Shown here piece after piece: positions 8,882 to 17,844 of a stretch of DNA of 64,000 nucleotides. The DNA lies in contig CANFQX010000005.1 in NCBI GenBank assembly GCA_947449255.1, forward strand, positions 62,001-126,000, given 5' to 3'. Source of the stretch: Pseudobdellovibrionaceae bacterium. GTDB taxonomy: Bacteria > Bdellovibrionota > Bdellovibrionia > Bdellovibrionales > Bdellovibrionaceae. The notes under the pieces are model-generated. The model did no database searches. It was not told the DNA's origin and was given only the letters and a program-made list of their open reading frames with translations. The position numbers and the translations under genes were made by a program. Numbering within the stretch: position 1 is the stretch's first letter; each line of letters begins with the position of its first letter.

Positions 8882-10536
8882 TAAGTGTCTTTCCTGACTA
8901 GCCACATCCCGAAGGCATTAGCTGCTTTTTCTTCATCACGATTCATGGAAGCCATTATCCTGTCCTTCAACAATTCACTTTCAGCCTTCTCAGGATCTAT
9001 TGAAAGGTCCTGGAATATAGGCAAGGCTGTTCCCATGCCAGGAAGTGAGTTGTCAGAGGATTGAAGATCTTCCAATTCTTCAATCGTTCTTGGCAACATC
9101 TCCTCAACAGAGTCTTGGAAGCTGTCTGTAATCCACTGCATGAATGGCCGAATAACAATAAAGAAAAATAGCAGCAAAGAAAAACCCATCAATGCCCATT
9201 TAAATAAGGCATGAATCAGTTTTTTGCGTTCCAAAGTTGTTAGAATTTTTTCTGATTCTCCGAAGTCCTCAGGCTGAAATTGGATTGTTTCAATTTTAAC
9301 AGAATCGCCTCTGGCCGCGTTGAAACCAACTGTGCTCTTGACGAGGTCCTCGTATTTTTTGAGTTCCTCAACCGATCTTGGCATCCATTTCGACTCCGTT
9401 GTTCCATCGGCCTTTGTTGTCGTGGTCATCATTCCATCAACGACGACGGCCACACTGATGCGTTCAAGATTTCCCGCGGTTTCTTTGATATTACGAACTG
9501 TTTTTGGGACCTCAAAATTGACAGTCTTCAATTCTTTTTTAACATCTTGCTTAAATCCAACTTGGCCACCATTGTCTTCAGCACCGGGCAAGTTGGACCT
9601 AGAGCCCGGAACTCCGGATGGATTTGTTCTTGCTCCATCCAGGGATTCTTCTTCAGTCTGTTGTGATTTAATCGCGGTTTTATCGGCATCAACTGTCTCT
9701 TCTATTGCAGAAATAATTCTGTGACTTAAGGTGGCATCCACCTTGGCCACGACCTTTGTATGACCGACAACTTTTGAAAGGATATCTTCAACTCTGCCTT
9801 CAAGATCCTTTTCAACCTTGGATTTCAAATCCATAAGTTCATTAGATCCACCAGTAGATCCATCCGTAACTTTACTTAAAACTTTTCCGCGCTCATCTAG
9901 AACTGCCACTTTGTCGGGATCTAAGCCCTCTACGGCATTGGCTACCAAGTAGCGAATGCCTCGAACTTGCTCCTGAGAAAGTTCCTTGCCTTGATGCAGC
10001 TCCAAAACTACTGAAGCGGAAGCTTGGCCGCCTTCCTCTAAAAAGGTTTTCTTGGCAGGTAAGGCCAATATGACTTTAGACTGTTTAACTGCCATGAGGG
10101 TGTTGATGGCTCTCATCAACTCTCCTTGAAGAGCTCTTTGGTAGTTAATTTTTTGCGCATAAGAGTTTACGCCAAAATCTTGCTTGTCAAAAATCTCTAA
10201 GCCAATGGAACCCATCTTGGGCGAACCAATCTCTGACATGAGAGCCATCTGCGTAGAATGCAAAAGATCATTTGAAACGGCAATGGTTCTGCCCTCATCC
10301 CGCAATTGAAAGGGAATATTTTTTTCGTGCAACTTTGCTATAATGGTCGCGGTCTGGTCAGCGGGAATATTTGTAAAGAGTGGCACAAACTCTCGACCTG
10401 AAGCCAAGTAAATCATGCTTATCAGTGCAACAACTGTAATCACCGACGCTGCCACAATGGACATACGTTTTGTGGGACCTAGATTTTTGAAAAACTCTGA
10501 AAACTGGGCATACAACCCGCCAAAAACCTTTTTCAA
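8881..10536 (-). CDS. fliF: Flagellar MS-ring protein FliF
   Basis: Forms the inner-membrane MS ring on which the rotor and export gate are built. 551 residues. Membrane helix 1 is at about 25-46 (MSIVAASVITVVALISMIYL). The YscJ/FliF ring-building domain runs to about 200 (GREFVPLFTNIPADQTATII, INYQRALQGELMRAINTL). The FliF C-terminal periplasmic domain follows, with a Gly/Ser/Asn-rich loop (about 295-325). Membrane helix 2 is at about 443-465 (LFKWALMGFSLLLFFFIVI). The cytoplasmic tail, which binds FliG, ends the protein. Position between fliE and fliG is canonical. Confidence 0.96.
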   Translation of the reverse strand: MKKVFGGLYAQFSEFFKNLGPTKRMSIVAASVITVVALISMIYLASGREFVPLFTNIPADQTATIIAKLHEKNIPFQLRDEGRTIAVSNDLLHSTQMALMSEIGSPKMGSIGLEIFDKQDFGVNSYAQKINYQRALQGELMRAINTLMAVKQSKVILALPAKKTFLEEGGQASASVVLELHQGKELSQEQVRGIRYLVANAVEGLDPDKVAVLDERGKVLSKVTDGSTGGSNELMDLKSKVEKDLEGRVEDILSKVVGHTKVVAKVDATLSHRIISAIEETVDADKTAIKSQQTEEESLDGARTNPSGVPGSRSNLPGAEDNGGQVGFKQDVKKELKTVNFEVPKTVRNIKETAGNLERISVAVVVDGMMTTTTKADGTTESKWMPRSVEELKKYEDLVKSTVGFNAARGDSVKIETIQFQPEDFGESEKILTTLERKKLIHALFKWALMGFSLLLFFFIVIRPFMQWITDSFQDSVEEMLPRTIEELEDLQSSDNSLPGMGTALPIFQDLSIDPEKAESELLKDRIMASMNRDEEKAANAFGMWLVRKDT

Positions 10537-10593
10537 AACTACACCTCGATCTAATTATATCTCTAATCTTAGCAAGAAATCTTAACAAAAAAA

Positions 10594-10929
10594 CTAAACC
10601 TGCATTTTCATAACTTCTTGATACGCATCTATGATTTTGTTACGAACTTGGACCATCACTCGCAATGCGATATCTGCTCGCTCAGCAGCTATCATCGCAC
10701 CTGCGACGTCATCAGTTTTTCCAGTGGCAACATTTTGTGAAAATTTATCAGACGCCTTTTGCAACTCATTCACTGAGCCAACGGCATCTTTGAGTGTGTC
10801 TGCAAAGCTTTTACCTGCATTTGATGTCGAATCAATTGGTGATGATCCCTCGATAGCCATTGATTTAGAATCGCGTGTAATTCCTGTTTCGAGAAATCTA
10901 TTTGCATTTGATATGGTAAAACCTTCCAT
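10594..10929 (-). CDS. fliE: Flagellar hook-basal body complex protein FliE
   Basis: Rod-base adaptor joining the MS ring to the rod. I place the start at ATG 10929 (MEGFTISNANRFLE), 8 bases after a GGGGAG Shine-Dalgarno; an upstream in-frame ATG at 10953 would put that site inside the gene. The resulting 111 residues match the usual FliE length. The C-terminal half has the family pattern: KSFADTLKDAVGSVNELQKA, then AMIAAERADIALRVMVQVRN and KIIDAYQEVMKMQV at the end. About 110 non-coding bases precede it. Confidence 0.94.
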   Translation of the reverse strand: MEGFTISNANRFLETGITRDSKSMAIEGSSPIDSTSNAGKSFADTLKDAVGSVNELQKASDKFSQNVATGKTDDVAGAMIAAERADIALRVMVQVRNKIIDAYQEVMKMQV

Positions 10930-11038
10930 GGCTTCACTCTCCCCTGTTAACAATGTTAATCCAAATCAAACTTTTTTACCTGCATTTTCAGCCTGGTCTA
11001 GGAATGATTTACCTCACGGTGCTATTTTGTCTGCTGCT

Positions 11039-11482
11039 TTACCTGCCAATTTCCAATGCACTCATCGCCATGTCCTTAGAGGCTTGAAGGGCCGTTACAT
11101 TGGCTTCGTAGGACCTCGATGACTGTATCATATTGGTCATTTCTTCCATGAGATTGATATTGGGATAGGCAACATAACCTTCAGGATTCGCATCAGGATG
11201 ATCCGGCTCATACTTTAGAAGTGGAGCTTTGCGGTCTGAAAGGATGTCGCTGACCTGGACCCTCTGCATATTCTCCTTGCTGTCTGTACCACTGATCATC
11301 TCAGAAAAGTTTTTAGCGTCGGGCATCGATTCAAAGACGACGTCTTTTCTTCGATAGGGGCCACCTTCAGGCGTTTGAGTTGTATTGATATTAGCAATAT
11401 TACTTGCGATCGTATTCATACGCATACGCTGTGCTGTCATACCGCTACTGCTAATTCTCATGCCCGTCAAAAAATCAGCCAT
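11039..11482 (-). CDS. flgC: Flagellar basal-body rod protein FlgC
   Basis: Proximal rod subunit. 147 residues, slightly longer than the usual 135. The N-terminal rod motif is GMRISSSGMTAQRMRMNTIA then SNIANINTTQTPEGGPYRRK. The middle has the FlgC signature YEPDHPDANPEGYVAYPNIN. The C-terminal helix contains MEEMTNMIQSSRSYEANVTA, typical of rod proteins that pair N- and C-terminal helices. It starts 7 bases downstream of flgB. Confidence 0.96.
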   Translation of the reverse strand: MADFLTGMRISSSGMTAQRMRMNTIASNIANINTTQTPEGGPYRRKDVVFESMPDAKNFSEMISGTDSKENMQRVQVSDILSDRKAPLLKYEPDHPDANPEGYVAYPNINLMEEMTNMIQSSRSYEANVTALQASKDMAMSALEIGR

Positions 11483-11489
11483 AAATCAA

Positions 11490-11903
11490 TTACCTTCCAT
11501 CACCAGCCGCATATTTTAATGCCGCCATTTTTTTATTAATTAATTGTAGTGCTGTTTTATACATAATGGCATTTTCAGACAGAGCTGACATTTCTTTTTC
11601 CATATCGACGGTATTGCCATCATTATTGACGGCTCCCTCGGGGTCTTCATAAATATCAGGTTTTGTCTTACCGGCTGAAATCCCACCAACGCCAAAATGC
11701 TCCTTGCTGCTGGTGCTGAGGGCGTTTGCACCATCCATATCCAAAGCTCGCCCAAGAGCTTCCTCGAAGTCCATCTTTTTAGCGTGATAGCCAGGAGTCT
11801 CAGCATTTGCGATATTGGAGGCCGTGATATTGCTTCTTACTTGTCGCATCCGCAGTGAAGTTGCAAGGGCGTTGGTCGTTTTATCAAAAAGGTCTCCGCT
11901 CAT
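11490..11903 (-). CDS. flgB: Flagellar basal-body rod protein FlgB
   Basis: Proximal rod subunit at the base of the flagellar axis. 137 residues, the normal family size. Motifs are LRMRQVRSNITASNIANAET with PGYHAKKMDFEEAL, and a C-terminal DMEKEMSALSENAIMYKTAL. Its ATG overlaps the stop of the upstream AAA+ regulator by 4 bases, so the regulator and rod genes are translated from one message. Confidence 0.96.
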   Translation of the reverse strand: MSGDLFDKTTNALATSLRMRQVRSNITASNIANAETPGYHAKKMDFEEALGRALDMDGANALSTSSKEHFGVGGISAGKTKPDIYEDPEGAVNNDGNTVDMEKEMSALSENAIMYKTALQLINKKMAALKYAAGDGR

Positions 11904-12742
11904 AAGATTCCCTCTTCTCTGTATTCGTTCAGTTTATTTCTTAATGTTCTAATACTAATCCCTAACAGCTGAGCCGCACGAGTACGGTTTTGTGATGTCA
12001 GATCTAAAGTCTGTATAATAAGCTTCTTTTCTACCTGAGAAAGCGACATTCCAGCTGCGAAATCACCAGAGCACCCCTCAGCGACAACTTCAAATTGAAT
12101 GTGCTCAAGACCAATCACAGGACCATTGGTCAAAACCACGGACCGCTCGATGACATTTTCAAGTTCGCGGATGTTCCCAGGCCAGCTCCAGCTGTTGAGT
12201 CTTACGTAGGCCTCATTTGAAAATTTTAAACCTTTTTTCCCATGCATGATCTGCGAAACTTCCAAAACAAAATTTACAATATTAAGAAAGTCAGCTGGAC
12301 GATCCTGCAGATTCGGCAATTCGAGGTGAACGACCGCAATTTTGTAGAACAGATCTTGACGAAATTGCTCTGCTTTAACCATAGACCTTAAATCTCTTCG
12401 CGAAGTCGAAATAAAGCGAGGTTTTGATGCGTCTGCACGCTCTGAAAGTTTCATCAACTCCACCTGAATTGATGCAGAGGCACAGTCCAAGTCTTCAATG
12501 AGAAGTGTACCGCCATCAATCTTTGAAATTTCAAAGGCTTCAGCGTTCCGACATTCCAATTTATAAAATCGAGGTGCCCGGCTTTTACAATGAATGTAGT
12601 GAGCTAGGCTAGACTTTCCAACGCCCACGTCACCCATAATTAAAAGGCTTGCCTGGGTTGCTGCCAACTGAAGGCTCAGTTGTCTTGTTTCATTTGTTTT
12701 TCTGTCTTCAATGTGTAGCGAATCAAAATCAAAATGCGACAT
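11900..12742 (-). CDS. Degenerate sigma-54-type AAA+ regulator without GAFTGA loop
   Basis: 280 residues: AAA+ core of the NtrC/FlrC class plus a C-terminal Fis-type helix-turn-helix, with no receiver domain. Seen: Walker A GDVGVGKS (about 37-44), Walker B-like GGTLLIEDLD (about 77-86), EQFRQDLFYKIAVVHLELPN, WPGNIRELENVIERS (about 193-207), and the Fis helices AAQLLGISIRTLRNKLNEYR at the end. In ordinary activators the segment between Walker A and B contains ESELFGHxxGAFTGA, whose loop grips sigma-54. Here that segment is replaced by a short stretch (KLECRNAEAFEISKIDGG) with no such loop. DNA binding and ATPase function look intact, but classical sigma-54 activation looks unlikely. A GGGGAG Shine-Dalgarno precedes the ATG. 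It probably regulates the flagellar operon in which it sits. Confidence 0.85.
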   Translation of the reverse strand: MSHFDFDSLHIEDRKTNETRQLSLQLAATQASLLIMGDVGVGKSSLAHYIHCKSRAPRFYKLECRNAEAFEISKIDGGTLLIEDLDCASASIQVELMKLSERADASKPRFISTSRRDLRSMVKAEQFRQDLFYKIAVVHLELPNLQDRPADFLNIVNFVLEVSQIMHGKKGLKFSNEAYVRLNSWSWPGNIRELENVIERSVVLTNGPVIGLEHIQFEVVAEGCSGDFAAGMSLSQVEKKLIIQTLDLTSQNRTRAAQLLGISIRTLRNKLNEYREEGIL

Positions 12743-12750
12743 CCACTCCC

Positions 12751-15528
12751 CTACTTACTTTCTTTTTCTGACATTGCTGGTATGCGTGTAATATATTTCT
12801 TATAACCATCTCGCCATTCGGAATTCTTCATTTGCTCTTGGGCCAAATTTTTCCAAAAACTGCTTTTTGCACCCTTGAATTCATGCCAAGCATCTGCGGC
12901 TTGCTGAATATCTCCAGCTTTAAAATAGATTTCTCCTAATTTATAACGGATTGAGGACAGGGGACGAGAACTCTCATACTTTTCCAGGAGCTCACGATAA
13001 GAGGCGATGGCTTGCTCTTTCGACTTCTTTGAAAGATAAAGGTCGCCCAACATCTCTAAGGCTTTCGAATGAATATTTGCTGGCACATGATCAGAATCTT
13101 TTGCTAAATTGAGGATATTTTTTAAGGCCTGTATTGCTTCATCAGACTTTTTTTGCTTAATCAAAAGCTCTGCCAATTTCAAATAGGGCTGTGCAACTAG
13201 ATCAGCCTGTCCTTTCCACGTCCTAAGAAGCTCACCTAAATATCTAATCGCAGAGTCAGGTTCCCCTCTTCTCTCCAGCAATCTAATGGCAATATCTACC
13301 CTTTCAATTTGATCAGCGTCAGGCATAGATCCAGGTGTTTTAATGTTTTTAAGATAGTCATAGGATTGATTGAATTTTTGATCTGAAAAAGAGGCTGCAG
13401 CAAGTCTGAGATTAATCTGGTCCTCGGTGGGCAGATTTTCTTTAACCGCTATTTCCTTTGCCTCGATTGTGCCTCTTATCGCATAGATGCGATTAAGAAC
13501 TTCCTTGTAGTATTTTTGGGCCTCATTGGGAACGCCGGCCATTTCATAGGCTCGTCCAATGTTGTATTTAGTGTCCAATCGCTTAGAATTCTTTAGCCAG
13601 CTGTCCGAATAATCACTGTGTGTTTTCAGTGCTTCCAGAAAATTTCCCTCGTCAACCTGGCGCTGCAATTTCCCGTTGATGTTAGACACAATACGCCTGG
13701 TCAATAAAGGGACATCAACATTGATAGGATGCTCTTTATAATATTTAGAAAGAAGAGCAATGGCTTTATCGTGTTCTCCCCTTTGAGTATAACCATCCGC
13801 AACCATGACATTTGCAAACTGCTCAACATGAGGAAGGTCTGACTTCTTTGCCAGTGACATAATTTCTTTAACGGCGTTGTCTGTCTCTTTCGGGCGCATC
13901 CCCTTCATTCGACCTGATAGGAGGCGTAAGCGCGCAATGATGGCCGCCTGATTTTCACCATACCTAAAGTAGGTCTCAAGGTAAGCCCCCATCACTCGCG
14001 ACTTATCTGCACCAAGTATTTCCATCAGCTCTCCCATGCGGGTCAGAGCGTAAGGCGCATGATCATTGGACGGAAACTTTTTTATAAAATCGCGGTAAAC
14101 CCCTAAGCTTTCTTGATACTTTTGCAAACCAAACAGTGACTCTGCCTGATTGTAATAAGCGTTTGCGAAACTATTTTGGTCCTCTGGATATTTCTTGAGG
14201 GCTCTTTGATATTCTTCGATCGCCTTGGTGTAATTTTTTGCTCGGACCCAGACATCACCTTTTCGATAGGAGGCCTCTACTTTCAAATCATGATTCTTAG
14301 AATTTTTTTCCAGATCCTCATATTGTTTTACCGAATCATCCCACCGATTCAAACTCATGTAAGCTAGTCCCATACCAAGCCGAGCCAAATCTTTGGACAT
14401 GGATTCTTTATCACCGAAGTTTTTATTATCGATATGCTCTTTAAATAACCGAAGTGCTGTAAGACCATTGCCTTTCTCCAGATTCAGAAATCCGTTCTTG
14501 ATGGAAGTTCTTTCGGCAAGGGGCGACGTTGGATATTTTTGGACAGCTTCCTTATATTTTTGAATGGCCTCGTCAAAATACCGCCCTTGCTCAGTCTGCA
14601 GCGAAAGTGCATACAAAACATCGGCTCGCATGAAATCCACTAGCTCAGAGTATTCAGAATTTGGATATTTTTCTTTGAACCAATCGAAAGTTTTAAGAAA
14701 GACTCCATATCGTTTTTTCTCAAATAAGGTTTGAAGTAGGCGCATTTGCTTATTTTCATCATTGTTTTTGGCAGTCACTTCGTACAGGGCGGGAGTCGTC
14801 TTTAGCTGCTCCCACTTTGAAACTGGATTTTCGAACATTGGAAAGCTGATGTAGTAGTTTTCTCTGGAGCGGATGATGGATTCATCTTTGACGTCATAAG
14901 GCTTTACGGTGAAGCGCTCGTATTCGGGATCTCCTCCGTCAAAAATTCCTTTTCGATTTTCTTCATTGTCTATTTGTACCGGTTGTATAAAGTTGTTTCC
15001 CTTACTCTCAATAATCATAGCGTCAGCAGTCGAGGGGGCCCTCTCTTTATTGCTTGGTGATTTTTTTGGTTTATTGGCTAGGCTTGCAGCCTTCCGAAGC
15101 GGACTGTCTTTCGTTATTTCATTTGGGTTCACATAGAAATCCACGATCAGTCTTGATGGCTGGTCCGTTAGATAGTCAAAGGTATCAATATTGGAACCTG
15201 ACAAAGTAAATGAAATCAGAAATTTGCCATCGATAGATTTTTTATCGACTGCTATTTTTTTAACCATATCGCTGGTGAATTTCTCCAGAGACGCCAATGT
15301 GCTTTCATCAAGCCTGGGTACGGACATCTCAACAACAGTGATTCCTTTATCTTCTTTTCTCTTCAGTTCATAGTCCCAGTTCTGGTGACCTGACAATTCA
15401 AGGTGAACGGTGTCACCTTGAAATTGAATTGCGGCACTAGCCAAAGTCTCAGCTAGACAAATTTCGGCCGACATTCCCAGACCTAAAATAACAGTAGTGA
15501 TTAAAAGAAAATACTTAAAGGCGATCAC
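12751..15528 (-). CDS. Exported TPR-repeat protein with AMIN-like N-terminal domain
   Basis: About 925 residues. I prefer a GTG start at 15528 (IAFKYFLLITTVILGLGMSA, then a signal-peptidase site near CLAE), with GAGG 8 bases upstream. The open frame extends to 15780, but that extension lacks a signal at its N-terminus and collides with the divergent gene. After the signal peptide comes an AMIN-like beta domain (about 30-130: AIQFQGDTVHLELSGHQNWD, LTDQPSRLIVDFYVN). A long series of TPR-type helical repeats follows (about 240-900), for example SEYSELVDFMRADVLYALSL and EEYQRALKKYPEDQNSFANA. It is a periplasmic or envelope scaffold that may bind peptidoglycan or secreted partners. It ends 8 bases before the regulator gene and so appears to head the flagellar operon. 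Confidence 0.8.
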   Translation of the reverse strand: MIAFKYFLLITTVILGLGMSAEICLAETLASAAIQFQGDTVHLELSGHQNWDYELKRKEDKGITVVEMSVPRLDESTLASLEKFTSDMVKKIAVDKKSIDGKFLISFTLSGSNIDTFDYLTDQPSRLIVDFYVNPNEITKDSPLRKAASLANKPKKSPSNKERAPSTADAMIIESKGNNFIQPVQIDNEENRKGIFDGGDPEYERFTVKPYDVKDESIIRSRENYYISFPMFENPVSKWEQLKTTPALYEVTAKNNDENKQMRLLQTLFEKKRYGVFLKTFDWFKEKYPNSEYSELVDFMRADVLYALSLQTEQGRYFDEAIQKYKEAVQKYPTSPLAERTSIKNGFLNLEKGNGLTALRLFKEHIDNKNFGDKESMSKDLARLGMGLAYMSLNRWDDSVKQYEDLEKNSKNHDLKVEASYRKGDVWVRAKNYTKAIEEYQRALKKYPEDQNSFANAYYNQAESLFGLQKYQESLGVYRDFIKKFPSNDHAPYALTRMGELMEILGADKSRVMGAYLETYFRYGENQAAIIARLRLLSGRMKGMRPKETDNAVKEIMSLAKKSDLPHVEQFANVMVADGYTQRGEHDKAIALLSKYYKEHPINVDVPLLTRRIVSNINGKLQRQVDEGNFLEALKTHSDYSDSWLKNSKRLDTKYNIGRAYEMAGVPNEAQKYYKEVLNRIYAIRGTIEAKEIAVKENLPTEDQINLRLAAASFSDQKFNQSYDYLKNIKTPGSMPDADQIERVDIAIRLLERRGEPDSAIRYLGELLRTWKGQADLVAQPYLKLAELLIKQKKSDEAIQALKNILNLAKDSDHVPANIHSKALEMLGDLYLSKKSKEQAIASYRELLEKYESSRPLSSIRYKLGEIYFKAGDIQQAADAWHEFKGAKSSFWKNLAQEQMKNSEWRDGYKKYITRIPAMSEKESK

Positions 15529-15655
15529 TCCCTGAACCTCATCTTTCTTAATTCTATGCTGTTTCACATTGCACATAGGATGCCAGTCAACTTTTGATAC
15601 CTTTGCGGCCTCATGGCAAATATGATCAAGATGGGCAAAAAGATTCACAGAAATA

Positions 15656-15671
15656 TTGTCAGGCCTGACAA
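15656..15671. promoter_or_regulatory. Perfect 16-bp palindrome in divergent promoter region
   Basis: TTGTCAGGCCTGACAA is a perfect dyad lying between the divergent starts of the flagellar operon head gene (15528) and the mla operon (15750). Its length and central position fit an operator for a dimeric regulator acting on one or both operons. The regulator is unknown. Confidence 0.5.
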
Positions 15672-15749
15672 ACTGATGACAGCGACTTTGGTCTGTTTTG
15701 AGCTTCAAGACCTTCATTATTTTACTGGTTAATCCGAAAGATCTACGTG

Positions 15750-16307
15750 ATGAAAAAGAACCGCCTGAATAAAAATACAACTGGATTACTCATTAATAGC
15801 CGTCTATTTAGCAATAGATTCAGGAGCGGTTTTTTATTTCTAAGTTCATTATCAATCCTTGGTGGATGCATCTCTGTTCAATTGCAAGGGAGCAAAATAA
15901 CCAACGCCAAAGATATTCAATATGTTGAGCCGAAAGCCCCTTTTTATCTGATTAAATCAATCAGTGCCGATCACGCTTGGATGAGCAAGAAGACTGGCAA
16001 CACCATATCTTACCTTTCGGAGTGCAATACAGGGTCGGACAGCAGTCTCGAATCCCTAGAAACAGATTCTTTAAGCGCCATCGGTAAGATCAAAAACTTA
16101 AAAACTGAAAGTTTAAGACACCAAGATTCTGCTGCAAGATATAGCATTAACGAAGGCGAGATTGACGGAAAACAAGTTCAATTGGCCTTGTTGATCTTTA
16201 ATAGAAAGGGCTGCTCCTTCACGCTCAGTTACGGCGGGCTCAAAAAAGAATTTGAAGGTGAAATTAAGAACTTTGATGAATTCAAAGAAAACTTTCAGGT
16301 GCCTTGA
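15750..16307 (+). CDS. Putative lipoprotein, first gene of the mla operon
   Basis: 185 residues from the ATG at 15750 (a GTG immediately before, at 15747, is also in frame). An arginine/asparagine-rich N-terminus precedes a hydrophobic stretch and lipobox ILGGC at about residues 36-40, so the mature protein should be lipid-anchored. The rest is soluble: VEPKAPFYLIKSISADHAWM and LLIFNRKGCSFTLSYGGLKK. I do not recognise a named family. Its stop overlaps the mlaE start as TGATG, so it is very likely an accessory lipoprotein of the lipid transport system, possibly in a role resembling MlaA or PqiC. That role is inferred from context only. Confidence 0.75.
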   Translation: MKKNRLNKNTTGLLINSRLFSNRFRSGFLFLSSLSILGGCISVQLQGSKITNAKDIQYVEPKAPFYLIKSISADHAWMSKKTGNTISYLSECNTGSDSSLESLETDSLSAIGKIKNLKTESLRHQDSAARYSINEGEIDGKQVQLALLIFNRKGCSFTLSYGGLKKEFEGEIKNFDEFKENFQVP

Positions 16308-17095
16308 TGGAAAAATCGGCACTTCCATTTGTAAAATTTCTTACAGAGGTTTTTGAGTTCCTTGGCGGTGTTGGATTACTCACCAAACAAATCATCAAAA
16401 AACTTTTTACGAACAAGCTTTATTGGAACCTCATCATTGAGCAGATTTATCAGGTCGGCATACGCTCCACGCCTTTAGTCTTGATCACAGCCGCTTGCAC
16501 GGGAATGGTGATGGCTTTGCAATTTGGCCTTGGACTGGAAAAATTTGGCGGAAAAATGTATGTCCCCAAATTGTTGGCGGTGACTATATTAAGAGAGATG
16601 GGTCCCATGTTCACGAGCCTCATGGTCGCTGCTCGCGTCGGGGCTGGTTTTGCTAGTGAAATTGGGAGCATGGTCGTAACCCAGCAGATTGATGCTATCC
16701 GGGCCTTAGGAACTTCACCCATTCGAAAAATTGTCATCCCTAGAGTTTTAGCGACATTGTTTGTTCTACCCATCCTAGTCTCCTTTGCCAATGTCATTGG
16801 TAATGCAGGCGGGCTTTTTATAGGTGCGGTTGAACTTAAGCTCGACCCCAGTTTTTATGTTTTAAAGGTTCTTTCAACATCAAGTCTTTCTGATTACTTT
16901 TCTGGCTTTGCTAAGAGCTTTTTCTTTGCTCTGATCATATCAATACCTTCTTGTTATTTTGGTCTGAATGTTAAAAATGGTACAAAAGATGTTGGGATTG
17001 CGACAACAAAAGCCGTTGTGGTCACATCGATTATGATTCTGATCGCTGACTTTTTTCTATCAAAACTTTTTTGGATTGTGGAGAAAATGATATGA
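16307..17095 (+). CDS. mlaE: MlaE-family phospholipid ABC transporter permease
   Basis: Inner-membrane permease of an Mla/MCE phospholipid transporter that maintains outer-membrane lipid asymmetry. 262 residues from ATG 16307, which overlaps the previous stop. Family signatures: FTSLMVAARVGAGFASEIGS (about 102-121), QIDAIRALGTSPIRKIVIPR, and several membrane helices (LVLITAACTGMVMALQF; VLPILVSFANVIGNAGGLFI; C-terminal VVVTSIMILIADFFLSKLFW). Its stop overlaps the mlaF ATG (ATGA). Confidence 0.95.
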   Translation: MEKSALPFVKFLTEVFEFLGGVGLLTKQIIKKLFTNKLYWNLIIEQIYQVGIRSTPLVLITAACTGMVMALQFGLGLEKFGGKMYVPKLLAVTILREMGPMFTSLMVAARVGAGFASEIGSMVVTQQIDAIRALGTSPIRKIVIPRVLATLFVLPILVSFANVIGNAGGLFIGAVELKLDPSFYVLKVLSTSSLSDYFSGFAKSFFFALIISIPSCYFGLNVKNGTKDVGIATTKAVVVTSIMILIADFFLSKLFWIVEKMI

Positions 17096-17844
17096 GCAAA
17101 AAATGGCCGCAGGCCTTTATTGAGGTCGTTGATTTCCACAAGTCTTTCGAAGGAAAAAAAATTCATCAAGGTGTTAGCTTTTATATCAGAAAAGGTGAAT
17201 GCCTGGGACTTATCGGTGGTTCAGGAACAGGAAAAAGTGTTCTTTTGCGCAGTCTGGTTGGATTGGAAAAGCCCGAGCAAGGACAAATTCTGATCGATGG
17301 TGAAGATATTGTACCCATGAGAGAGCGCGAGCTGGTTGATATTCGAAAGAAAGTCGCCTATGCCTTTCAGGGCGGAGCGCTCTTTGATTCGATGACTGTC
17401 TATGAAAATCTGGCTTACCCGCTGCGAGAGCACACAAAGCTTTCTGAACCTGAAATAGCACAGCATATTCAAGACCAACTCAAAGAGTTTGGCCTAGACC
17501 CCAGCACAGAAAAACAATATCCAAACAGCTTGTCTGGAGGAATGCAAAAGCGCGTGGGTCTCGCCCGAGCTATGATGATGCATCCTCAGGTCGTTCTTTA
17601 TGATGAACCCACTGCTGGATTGGATCCCTACAATACCAAAAGAATTCAAGAGTCGATTTTAAAAATGAAAGCCAAAGGAGTGACATCAATCCTAGTCACT
17701 CACGATATGCCCACTGTGTATGCTGTGTGTGATAAAGTGGCTTTACTGCAAAAGGGCCGCATCAGCGAACAGTACGTGATGAGCAAGCTCCTCGCTGAGC
17801 CCACGGCTCTCATGACAAACTTTATAACTGGGGAAAGCACCTAA
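17092..17844 (+). CDS. mlaF: MlaF-family ABC transporter ATP-binding protein
   Basis: Cytoplasmic ATPase driving the MlaE permease. 250 residues from ATG 17092; an in-frame TTG 21 bases upstream is unlikely. Walker A is GGSGTGKSVLL (about 42-52), Q-loop YAFQGGALFDSMTVYENLAY, signature LSGGMQKRVGLARAM, Walker B VVLYDEPTAGLDP, and H-switch LVTHDM. It overlaps mlaE by 4 bases and mlaD by one base (TAATG). Confidence 0.96.
   Translation: MSKKWPQAFIEVVDFHKSFEGKKIHQGVSFYIRKGECLGLIGGSGTGKSVLLRSLVGLEKPEQGQILIDGEDIVPMRERELVDIRKKVAYAFQGGALFDSMTVYENLAYPLREHTKLSEPEIAQHIQDQLKEFGLDPSTEKQYPNSLSGGMQKRVGLARAMMMHPQVVLYDEPTAGLDPYNTKRIQESILKMKAKGVTSILVTHDMPTVYAVCDKVALLQKGRISEQYVMSKLLAEPTALMTNFITGEST

Noticed and set aside
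9280-9724. Two plus-strand frames of 128 and 134 codons inside fliF
   Set aside because: They are antisense shadows of fliF, which has convincing family motifs throughout.
10631-11122. 163-codon plus-strand frame across fliE and flgC
   Set aside because: Antisense to fliE and flgC and crosses their intergenic gap; no ribosome site or recognisable product.
15529-15780. N-terminal extension of the TPR protein to 15780
   Set aside because: It overlaps the divergent lipoprotein gene, contains a perfect palindrome, and would bury a good signal peptide; the GTG at 15528 has a GAGG site.
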